Below are positions 46,295 to 53,776 of a stretch of 64,000 nt of DNA, one piece after another. This DNA is from Calditrichota bacterium (GTDB taxonomy: Bacteria; Zhuqueibacterota; Zhuqueibacteria; Zhuqueibacterales; Geothermadaptataceae). The notes under the pieces were generated by a model. That model saw nothing but the letters and a program-made list of their open reading frames with translations, did no database searches and had not been told where the DNA came from. The first letter of the stretch is position 1. Every line of letters starts with the position of its first letter. Location: positions 96,237 to 160,236 of the forward strand of contig QQUE01000020.1 in assembly GCA_008501765.1 (NCBI GenBank). The letters run 5' to 3'. Made by a program: the position numbers and the translations under genes.

Positions 46295-46906
46295 TTATCT
46301 TGCCAAACCGGAAATAAATATATTCGCACATACTCTTGCGGCTTTCCGTAAGTCGATCATCTTCGGATCCATGATAGATTGCAACAACAGGCCATCGAGA
46401 CAGCCGATGAGAATTGCAGCGGAAAGTTTCGCGTCAATTTCGCGAAATTTGCCAATTCGGATTCCGTCTTCGATAACTTCAGCAATAATTTCCCGATATT
46501 TTTGGTACACTTCCTTGAGATTAAAAATGTGTTCCATCTCAATCTGCTGGTGGTTACGAATGCCCTCAGCCCAGAAATCCATCAGAATGCCACCAAAATC
46601 TCCTGCTGCAAGAAATCCATCAATGGTGGTGTCAATTATTTCTTCGAATTTTTCGATCGGCCCTTTTGGGCTGCTGAGAATTTTGTCGTATTCAGCCTCT
46701 AAATCGCCAATAAAAAAATGGAAGGCATCGATGAAAATCTGGTCTTTGCTGCGAAAGTATTCGTAAATTGTCCCTTTGCCGATTCCAGCTTCATTGGCAA
46801 TATCGATCATTTTTGCTTTGGCAAAACCTTTGCGAGCGAATACTTTCATCGAAGCCCGTAATAACGCCCGTTTTTTGGCACTTTTATCCACGGTTCTGGG
46901 TGACAT
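46295..46906 (-). CDS. TetR-family transcriptional regulator
   Basis: 203 residues. The N-terminal HTH is standard: KKRALLRASMKVFARKGFAKAKMIDIANEAGIGKGTIYEYFRSKDQIFIDAF (about 11-62). The C-terminal ligand-binding helices (70-200) include IDTTIDGFLAAGDFGGILMDFW and ILIGCLDGLLLQ, typical of effector-binding TetR domains of the AcrR/FadR-like kind. Effector and targets are unknown. It precedes the HemX-like gene by 86 bp on the same strand and could be in its transcription unit or regulate it. No efflux gene is adjacent. Confidence 0.88.
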   Translation of the reverse strand: MSPRTVDKSAKKRALLRASMKVFARKGFAKAKMIDIANEAGIGKGTIYEYFRSKDQIFIDAFHFFIGDLEAEYDKILSSPKGPIEKFEEIIDTTIDGFLAAGDFGGILMDFWAEGIRNHQQIEMEHIFNLKEVYQKYREIIAEVIEDGIRIGKFREIDAKLSAAILIGCLDGLLLQSIMDPKMIDLRKAARVCANIFISGLAR

Positions 46907-47286
46907 GCTTTGATTCCTTTTAGCATAAAATTTAATTATCCGAGCTTCAGGCCAAATTTATCGATATTTTCAGGCATTCCAAGCAAAATTTTTAGAAATT
47001 TATGTGTGGTTTCGAGCCGACTATTCCAAATTGACAAACACTCGGTTTTTTTTAACAAGCTGAATAATACACACGCCGGATCGTGGAGTCCTTAAAAGAA
47101 AAAAATATCAATGGTTTAAATTCAATTTTCCGGGTGGTATGATTAATTGCAGATTAGGCAAAAAAATAATTATTTTTTTTGCAACATTTATTTGATTTTA
47201 CTGTTCTTATTATTATTAAGGTCTATTGCTTTTCAGCCGAATAATTCCCATTTGAAACGCTTGATAATATTCCTTAAATCAAATAA
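46907..47286. other. AT-rich divergent intergenic region, no gene seen
   Basis: 380 bp between the TetR gene and the leader of the DUF2911 gene. AT-rich with no coding frame; promoters for both genes are expected here. No operator is recognised with confidence. Confidence 0.4.
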
Positions 47287-47362
47287 AAAACAGGCATTCA
47301 GTTTGCCAGAAATTTGGGAAATGCGCCGGCAATCGATGGCGCACAATCGGAATGCCTGTTTT
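47287..47362 (+). promoter_or_regulatory. Structured leader upstream of the DUF2911 gene
   Basis: AAAACAGGCATTC and GAATGCCTGTTTT form a 13-bp outer stem around a 50-nt loop. The loop contains an inner stem, TGCGCC / GGCGCA (47322-47327, 47338-47343). It ends 34 nt before the ATG. It could be a 5'-UTR control element or attenuator, or simply a small repeat; it matches no riboswitch I know. Confidence 0.45.
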
Positions 47363-47396
47363 CAATCTAAAACAAATTATTAGTGGAGGTTTTTCG

Positions 47397-48011
47397 ATGA
47401 AGTATAAAGCTATGTTGGTTGTTTTACTTTTTGGCTTCGTGCCTGCCTTGCTGGCGCAAGACGGTGAAAGTGCATTGAAGGCTTTTGGTGGCGATATGAA
47501 AGAAAGAGCGGAAGCTCGTATTCTTTTTTGGGATTCTGCTGAAAAATCAGCGGTAGGGGAATTCGTAATTACATACGGTCGCCCGGAATGGAAACCGGAA
47601 TACAGTGAAACTGCCACTTTCGACAAAATGACGAAGGGTAAAGTTTGGCGTGTCGGGAAAAATTTCTGGACGATGTTGGATACCAATGTGCCTTTGCGTG
47701 TTGGTGGTGAGCAGGTTGAACCTGGGCAATATTATCTGGGTGTATTGCGCTCAAATGATGGAGCACAATGGCAACTGTGTTTTTTCGATCCCGTAGCTGC
47801 GCGTGAGGACCTTTTGGATGCATCTGAAATTGACCAGGCCGAAATTGCATTTACGGCACCATTGATGTTTTCAAAAAGTGAGACTGTAAAAGAGAAATTG
47901 GAAATATCATTGGAGAAGTCGGAAAATAGACTCAATCGTTCGCAATTGAAAATACAATGGGGTAGTTTTGAATTGAAAACGGTCGTTTTTGCCAGGTTAA
48001 ACGGCGAATAA
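47397..48011 (+). CDS. DUF2911 exported protein
   Basis: 204 residues. Signal peptide (1-20, ending PALLAQ). The DUF2911 core is clear: FVITYGRPEWKP, KGKVWRVGKNFWTMLDTNVPLRVGGEQVEPGQYYLGVL and WQLCFFDP, matching the family pattern of a 'YGRP..K..G...PYGKVWR.GAN..T' beta-sandwich. Function is unknown; family proteins are secreted or periplasmic. Start: GTGGAGG lies 8 nt before ATG 47397, so the upstream in-frame codon at 47352 is rejected. A terminator follows at 48042. It is monocistronic with a structured leader. Confidence 0.85.
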   Translation: MKYKAMLVVLLFGFVPALLAQDGESALKAFGGDMKERAEARILFWDSAEKSAVGEFVITYGRPEWKPEYSETATFDKMTKGKVWRVGKNFWTMLDTNVPLRVGGEQVEPGQYYLGVLRSNDGAQWQLCFFDPVAAREDLLDASEIDQAEIAFTAPLMFSKSETVKEKLEISLEKSENRLNRSQLKIQWGSFELKTVVFARLNGE

Positions 48012-48041
48012 TTCTTACCGATAATCTAATTTTAAATTTTA

Positions 48042-48073
48042 AAAACCTCGGGAATCTTCTCTCGAGGTTTTTT
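48042..48073 (+). terminator. Rho-independent terminator after the DUF2911 gene
   Basis: AAAACCTCG / CGAGGTTTT with a 12-nt loop and a T7 run, 31 nt after the stop. It may also serve the convergent cytochrome gene. Confidence 0.85.
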
Positions 48074-48133
48074 TATTCTTACGAATGAATCTCCGGTTCA
48101 GATCGATTGAATGAGTGCAGTACCGGATGAAGG

Positions 48134-49978
48134 TTAATTCGCCATTTTATAGCAGGATGGTGATAGTTTTAGACGCCTGTTTGATAATTTTGCATAAATT
48201 CGATTCATGTTTAACTCTGTATTTTTATGGCAATTTAGACAAACGCCCACGGCCAGAATTTTCTTTTGCTCTGCGATCGTAAACGGCCGGATATTAATAC
48301 GTGTAGCCTCACTCGTCGGCGAATCTTTCAAAAAAGCAATCCAGGCGTCTGCCGGCAAACCATCTTGCAAGTGTGGTTCGTAAAGGGGTTCAAATTCCCA
48401 GTACCCGACATTCATTTCAAGTTTTTTAAAAATGAGTGCCCCGGCACCGTACCCGATCGCACGGGAATCGCTGTGACAGGATTCGCAGGTTCGGGATTTC
48501 GTTCCAATTGTGTGCGCGCTTATGGGCGCGTACATTCGACGAAAAATCGCTCCTTTTTTGTCTGAGATAGAGAGATTATTCTGAGGTGTGGCGATGGTTA
48601 AAATCATGCCCGGAATAAATGTATCAATTGTCGAACCACTCACCCCCAGCGTTGGCAGCACGGCGCTTTGCTCGTCGGCATATTCGACCCACGCGCCTGC
48701 GACTTCCTTTTGTGCGACATGGTCATAACTGGTGCCTTCAGGTTCATATTCTGTGTGGCAGGCAATGCAGGTCGGCGCCCATTGTGTGTGGCAACTTTGA
48801 CACGAAAGCCGCTCGTGGCCGGGAAAATTATTGCCACATTCAGGTTTTGGCGGTGCTAAATTTTTAATTTCACCCGTATTTTTTAATATCAGTTTCGCCG
48901 AACGAGTTGAATCGATAAGTGAATTTATTATCGGCGAACCAGTTTTCCTTATCTTCAAAAATGTGGTTGGCCGGACGGGCCACCGTCGTTTTCCCAGCAC
49001 CTTCAAATCATGCTGATCAAGATTTTTAAGCTCAACCGTGCGTGGCTGCTCTGTAAAATGGCAGTCTTCGCAGCTAATTTCAATTTGTTCCTCCTGGTGG
49101 TTGTAGCTCGTGCCGTCGCCCATAGTTTCGCGCCAGGTATGGCAATCGACGCAGCCGAGCCCTTTTTCGTGATGAATATCCTGTGGTTGTTTCGAAAAGA
49201 CCCGGCCGTCTTGCAGAATCCGGTAGGCCTCGCTTTTTTCAACCTGGCTCGAGTCCAGCAGTGTTTCATGCCAGCCCTCGTAGCTGGTTGAAATCCGCGC
49301 GGAGCGGCTGTGGCAGCCAAAACAGTGGCGATTGCTAATTTGCACATTGAGTTGGGGGTGGATTTTCGGGAGTTCTTCAGTTTTTTTATACAGCGTGAGT
49401 TGTTGTTTTGCTTCGTCGGAATAGTTTAAATGGCAGGCATTGCAACCACCTCCCCGAGATTTTTCCGAAATCGGGGCCGGTTCTTTTTTGGGAATTGCCA
49501 GATGGCAGGACGCACAAAACTGACGCAAATGTTTGTCGGCCGGAGAATCGCCGAGATGTGACAAATGCCCGGGGCCATCCGGGGATGTGCTTTCTTCGAA
49601 AACAAACCGGTTGACAGAAACGAGTCCCCGGCCGGTTCCCATCAGTGATTTGGGTACCCATTGAGCAAAATCCGGATGGCAGATTCTGTCGCCGCAGGAT
49701 TTTTTGGCGTCGGCGAGATTGCCAGGCACGGGCAGCATATTTTTATGGGCTTCATCTTTGTCTCGCATGATGGTTTGACCGTGGTGGCAGGCGCTGCAAC
49801 CGATGAGAGCAGGCAAATGTCCAACCCCGAATCCCTGCATCTCACTGTGACAGAGCAGGCAGCTTTCAGGTCTTCCCGCCACCAAAGGCATAACTTTGGA
49901 TTGCTCGCAGCTGATAGACAATATAATGCAAGCAAAGAAAATGATAACGAATTCAACTCGATTTGTATTCGGTGTCAT
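48134..49978 (-). CDS. Multihaem c-type cytochrome lipoprotein (11 CxxCH plus one CX4CH)
   Basis: 614 residues. The signal peptide ends in a lipobox (ILSISC), so it is a lipid-anchored protein outside the inner membrane. Eleven CxxCH haem sites are visible (e.g. CLLCH, CSACH, CASCH, CNACH, CFGCH, CVDCH, CEDCH, CQSCH, CIACH, CESCH, CLNCH). There is also CGDRICH, a CX4CH variant that may bind a twelfth haem. Arrangement and spacing resemble NapC/NrfH-associated or extracellular electron-transfer cytochromes, but I cannot name the family. It probably carries electrons across the periplasm or at the outer surface. It needs a cytochrome c maturation system, for which only a degenerate CcsA-like gene is in this window. 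Confidence 0.88.
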   Translation of the reverse strand: MTPNTNRVEFVIIFFACIILSISCEQSKVMPLVAGRPESCLLCHSEMQGFGVGHLPALIGCSACHHGQTIMRDKDEAHKNMLPVPGNLADAKKSCGDRICHPDFAQWVPKSLMGTGRGLVSVNRFVFEESTSPDGPGHLSHLGDSPADKHLRQFCASCHLAIPKKEPAPISEKSRGGGCNACHLNYSDEAKQQLTLYKKTEELPKIHPQLNVQISNRHCFGCHSRSARISTSYEGWHETLLDSSQVEKSEAYRILQDGRVFSKQPQDIHHEKGLGCVDCHTWRETMGDGTSYNHQEEQIEISCEDCHFTEQPRTVELKNLDQHDLKVLGKRRWPVRPTTFLKIRKTGSPIINSLIDSTRSAKLILKNTGEIKNLAPPKPECGNNFPGHERLSCQSCHTQWAPTCIACHTEYEPEGTSYDHVAQKEVAGAWVEYADEQSAVLPTLGVSGSTIDTFIPGMILTIATPQNNLSISDKKGAIFRRMYAPISAHTIGTKSRTCESCHSDSRAIGYGAGALIFKKLEMNVGYWEFEPLYEPHLQDGLPADAWIAFLKDSPTSEATRINIRPFTIAEQKKILAVGVCLNCHKNTELNMNRIYAKLSNRRLKLSPSCYKMAN

Positions 49979-50020
49979 AATGTGTTCCAGCGAATAATTT
50001 AAGGTCGAGCAGATGATTTT

Positions 50021-50520
50021 GGCTCTGTTAAAATAGCAAGTTGATTTATAGCCTGTCTGGTTATCCAGTTAACTCAGCATTTTCAACTTCTTGTAAAAAT
50101 ATAATGTTACCTATATTGCAAAAATTATCCTTTTCAAAAAGTCTACAAAACTATGCCACCCCTCCGGGGTTTAAATATTTGGATTTTCAGTGTTATAATC
50201 ATGTCATCCCTCCGGGATTAATAAAATTAATCTGTTTTGTTATGCTGCAAAACCCCGGAGGGGTGCAATGATTATAACTCGGTGAACTCAAAAAAACCAG
50301 AGAACCCCGGAGGGGTGGCATATTCACCGCTTGCTGAGTTAATTGGATAGCCAGATATACCCTGATATAATCCTATTGCAGCGCCGCTGAGAATAACATA
50401 AGGATTTTAAAAATAAAACTCCGAGTGCTTTGTGACTTTGCGAGATGTTGTTTCCAGAGAAAAACTTCATTCCAGGATATTGAATACTTCATACCGTTTC
50501 TTAAACAGAGCAATGATTTT
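50021..50520. repeat. Dispersed intergenic repeat, copy 1 (interrupted)
   Basis: The parts at 50021-50055 and 50365-50520 match the repeat at 56704-56887 in the same orientation. Shared strings include AAGTTGATT.ATAG, TTAAAAATAAAACTC, TTCATTCCA and TTCATACCGT.TCTTAAACAG. The central 300 bp is an extra insertion (50056-50355). The rest of the 697-bp gap between the cytochrome and CotH genes has no gene. Confidence 0.75.
50056..50355. mobile_element. 300-bp non-autonomous palindromic element inserted in a dispersed repeat
   Basis: Ends TCTGGTTATCC and GGATAGCCAGA, with about 23 bp of near-perfect inverted repeat. It is flanked by TATAGCCTG (50047-50055) and TATACCCTG (50356-50364), a 9-bp duplication with one change. 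The paralogous repeat at 56704-56887 has one copy of this site (ATAGTCTGATATAAT) and no insert. Nested stems inside are TATGCCACCCCTCCGGGGTT (50152-50171) with 50303-50322, and GTTATAATCAT with 50268-50278. No gene is carried. Confidence 0.75.
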
Positions 50521-50675
50521 CTGTTATGAAATTCTTTAAAAGTAAATACAAATTCAATGGATTGTAGCATACGCATTTCAGAGAAAAAATACAAATAGAT
50601 TGCAAAGAGTTGCCGTGTTGCCAGGAAAGATGAGGGGTGTTTTGTTCCGGGAAAAACGTTAATCGGTATTTGTGA

Positions 50676-53477
50676 CTATTTCATCAAAATCAATTTTTTG
50701 GATTTGCTGCTTGTCTGGTTTTTCTCACGTGCGGTTATTTGATAGATATAAACTCCGGATGAAACAGCCATTCCATGATTATTTGTGCCCGGCCAATACA
50801 TTGTGTGCCGCCCTTTTTTCATTTTTTCGAATGCGGTTTTGTAAAGCGTTTGCCCGAGTGCATTATAAATTTTAAAGTCAATATCAGCCGGTTCAGGCAG
50901 AAAATAGTCGATTCGGGTGCCGGCGTTGAATGGATTGGGATAATTCTGCCAGAGCTGTAAAGATTGCGGTAGTCGTTCCAAATCAGCGGCGATAGCTGAG
51001 GCGGCGCTTTGTTCTTCCAGACCCGGGCTGCCGTGAATCATGGTACTCAAACGCCAGGCTGTTGCTGCATAGGTTGCATTGGAATCCAGACGTGCGTCAT
51101 AAATTAAAGAGTAGCCCTCGCCATCCGCGGCTTGCGGCCAGGGCGCTTTATCGTCATATTCAAATGAGATCAGCATTTGCCCTGATTTATTTTCCAGGCT
51201 GATTTTTTCACCTTTGTTGCTTAAATTTTTTGTGTATTCTTTAAAAGGTGCAAAGCCGTAGCGTTGCTGAAAATAGAATTTATTCGAGGCCAAAACGATG
51301 AAACTATCGGCTGCCAGCTCAACGCCGTCGGCAAAAATAAAGTCGATGCCATCGGTGAACTGGATTCCGCTGAGATCTAACGAATATGGCCCGGTATTTT
51401 GCAATTCAATGAATTCAAAATTATCGCCATCAACCGTATCTTCGGGCAGTGGATTGTACATTAGTTCTGTGATCTGCAAGCCGGAAATATCAGCATAAAA
51501 AGTAAATTCCACCTCATTCGCCGGACTCCAGTTCCGGTTAACAGAATCATAGATTCGCGATTTGATGTGCAAATTTTTATTAATGGGCAATTTAATAACG
51601 TTGCCCCCGGTGTTGGCGTGGGCTGAGATTTCACCTTTCGGGGTACGGGGATCGGATCCATTATTTGTGTAATAAATCGTCCCGGCCTGCTCATTTGGGT
51701 TTTGAATAAAAATATTGATTTCTTGCTGTAAAATCCCGCCTGCGTGGCTGAAGTAGGGAGGCGCCAGCATGGAAAACCAGCCAGCCTCCTGATAGTGCCG
51801 CAGAAATATTTCAGTTCGCTGTGGGAAAAATTGGCCGCAAAGGAACTCGCGTTCTTTAGCCCAGTGACTGTCACGGGTGTACAATTCGAAGGGTGGGAAT
51901 GTGCGATGTACATCGCGGCGATAATCACCCCAGCGCGCCGATTCGGCGAGGATGGCTGATTCCATAGATTGGGTCAAAATATCGAATCGGCGGGTATTTT
52001 CGATCCCGTGCAGCAGGCCGCCCGGTTTTGTTAACTGAAATAACCGGTCTGATAATTGAAAACGGAATTCGGCAATCTCGAGTAATTTATGGAAAATGAA
52101 TGTTGGGCTATTGGGATTATTTGTGCTTAAAATATTCTCATCGAGGTTCGCAAAGCAGTGTTCTGCATCCCAACTGACAAAGTGAAATTTACCGGCCGGC
52201 TCGCGTTTGCGGATGGCGTACCAATTGTGCATATCCCAATCGATATTTCCGGCAAACTGATTTAAAAGGATGTAATCGATGAATCCGGCAACGTGCAATC
52301 GTGACTGAATTTTATCCCATCCTGTTGGATCGGTTGCCATTTTCGCAGCCACATCTAACAATTCCTGCCACGCCAATCCATCGCCATCAACGACCTCGCC
52401 GGAGTTGAGTGCGTCATAATTCTCTGGCTGACCTCCAAAATAGGAAGCGGCAAAATCGGCGTTCGGACGCTCGACCAGATTGTAAATTCCCCAGTACAAG
52501 CCATTGAGGAAAAGGTGCACATGAAAACCGTGCGGTGAAATATGCCCCATCAATCGTTGGGTGTCGCGCATCCATTGGTCGCGGCTGTAAATCCCGCGCT
52601 TTCGCTGGTCCATGTCCCAGACTCCGTTGGGGTGGAGCCAGGAATTATTGTATCCGGCGCGCAGAATCAGTTGATCAAATTTGTGCGCGGCTTCGGGTTT
52701 GTCAAATAGCGGATAGTTCAGTTTTTTTGCTCCATAACTGCCGCGAAAATAAAGTCTGAAACTGTGTTTGGGCGAGTTTTCCGGGTTGCGGCTGGTGCCG
52801 CCATGAATACGGATCCCGGCATTTATCTGAAACCCTTGCCCGGAATTTTCATTTGATTGAATAAATTCCACCGAAGCGGGGCGTTCCCATTCGCGGCCAC
52901 TTTCTTCCGAATTCTGATAAATCCCTTCTGTTCCCCACAATGAATCCCGATCCATGGTGAGGCTAATTATTGGCAATGCTCGCAAAGCGTTCGGCAGCTC
53001 CTCGCCATAGGTTTCGATAACTTCGGGGTCCATTTCATAATCTGCGGTCAGCCCAGACCACAATGCTGGCAAATCGGGCTGCTCATTTTTTTGCCGCAGG
53101 AAATCATTTTCGAAAATATATGAATAGGCCACCGGTTGTGATGTCAAACCGCTGCTGTCCGTTGCAATGATATTTAAAATGGTCGTTTTGGAAATGATCA
53201 GGCTGTCGTTTAACGACAAATTCTGGGCGGGTGAGGGCGTCGAACCATCCGATGTAAAATAAAACAGCGTGTTTGATCGTTGGTGACTAAATCGTAATGT
53301 GAATGGCTCGGCGTAGATGCCGGGCGGAAAATTTGGAACCGGCGCTTCGAGTGCAACAGAATCCTGCAGAATGAGAAAATCAGACTGAATTGCATCCAGC
53401 TGTGTAACAGATGTTAAAATCAAAATGAGATAGAGAAGCCGAAATGAAGTAACCAGTTGTCCGAACTTGAGTGGCAT
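50676..53477 (-). CDS. CotH-kinase surface protein with lamin-tail domain and C-terminal sorting domain
   Basis: 933 residues. After a signal peptide (about 10-28) comes a chitobiase/hexosaminidase-C-like module (FPPGIYAEPFTLRFSH...YFTSDGSTPS, about 50-120), then a CotH-kinase region (about 160-520). This has VEFIQSNENSGQGFQINAGIRIHGGTSR, SFRLYFRGSYG, ILRAGYNNSW, FLNGLYWGIYNLVERPN and FHFVSWDAEHCFA. Another chitobiase-C copy (about 590-670) and a lamin-tail domain (LQITELMYNPLPEDTVDGDNFEFIELQNTG) follow. It ends with a Type IX-type sorting domain (LQLWQNYPNPFNAGT...GVYIYQI). CotH proteins are atypical protein kinases; the substrate here is unknown. The protein is probably secreted through a Type IX-like route and surface-anchored. 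Confidence 0.9.
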   Translation of the reverse strand: MPLKFGQLVTSFRLLYLILILTSVTQLDAIQSDFLILQDSVALEAPVPNFPPGIYAEPFTLRFSHQRSNTLFYFTSDGSTPSPAQNLSLNDSLIISKTTILNIIATDSSGLTSQPVAYSYIFENDFLRQKNEQPDLPALWSGLTADYEMDPEVIETYGEELPNALRALPIISLTMDRDSLWGTEGIYQNSEESGREWERPASVEFIQSNENSGQGFQINAGIRIHGGTSRNPENSPKHSFRLYFRGSYGAKKLNYPLFDKPEAAHKFDQLILRAGYNNSWLHPNGVWDMDQRKRGIYSRDQWMRDTQRLMGHISPHGFHVHLFLNGLYWGIYNLVERPNADFAASYFGGQPENYDALNSGEVVDGDGLAWQELLDVAAKMATDPTGWDKIQSRLHVAGFIDYILLNQFAGNIDWDMHNWYAIRKREPAGKFHFVSWDAEHCFANLDENILSTNNPNSPTFIFHKLLEIAEFRFQLSDRLFQLTKPGGLLHGIENTRRFDILTQSMESAILAESARWGDYRRDVHRTFPPFELYTRDSHWAKEREFLCGQFFPQRTEIFLRHYQEAGWFSMLAPPYFSHAGGILQQEINIFIQNPNEQAGTIYYTNNGSDPRTPKGEISAHANTGGNVIKLPINKNLHIKSRIYDSVNRNWSPANEVEFTFYADISGLQITELMYNPLPEDTVDGDNFEFIELQNTGPYSLDLSGIQFTDGIDFIFADGVELAADSFIVLASNKFYFQQRYGFAPFKEYTKNLSNKGEKISLENKSGQMLISFEYDDKAPWPQAADGEGYSLIYDARLDSNATYAATAWRLSTMIHGSPGLEEQSAASAIAADLERLPQSLQLWQNYPNPFNAGTRIDYFLPEPADIDFKIYNALGQTLYKTAFEKMKKGRHTMYWPGTNNHGMAVSSGVYIYQITAREKNQTSSKSKKLILMK

Positions 53478-53734
53478 TATTGCTGTCCTGAGCTGTTTAT
53501 ATTGAACTCAAACTGAGCTGGTATTTTCAAGAAAAAAATGATGATTGCTGCGCGCAAAATAAAACTATACCCGCAGGAATTGTAAACTGCAAGAAATAAA
53601 AATGAATGTTTTGGTGGAAGGAATTGTCACATAATTGCTGCAATGGGCTTTGCGGAGATTTAAAATGTCGGGCAGGCAATTCGAAGAGATAATGCGGTAC
53701 CACGGAACGCTGTCAAGTTAGCTTATTGAAGCAC

Positions 53735-53758
53735 GGCTTCCAATCTCGGTTGGAAGCC
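53735..53758. repeat. Short perfect hairpin
   Basis: GGCTTCCAA / TTGGAAGCC with a 6-nt loop, 19 bp downstream of the DUF5916 gene stop. No T run follows on either strand, so I do not call it an intrinsic terminator; it may aid RNA stability. Confidence 0.5.
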
Positions 53759-53776
53759 TTCAGGATGTGTGGTTTT

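Noticed and set aside
53735..53758. Intrinsic terminator for the DUF5916 gene
   Set aside because: Stable hairpin but no T run on either strand.
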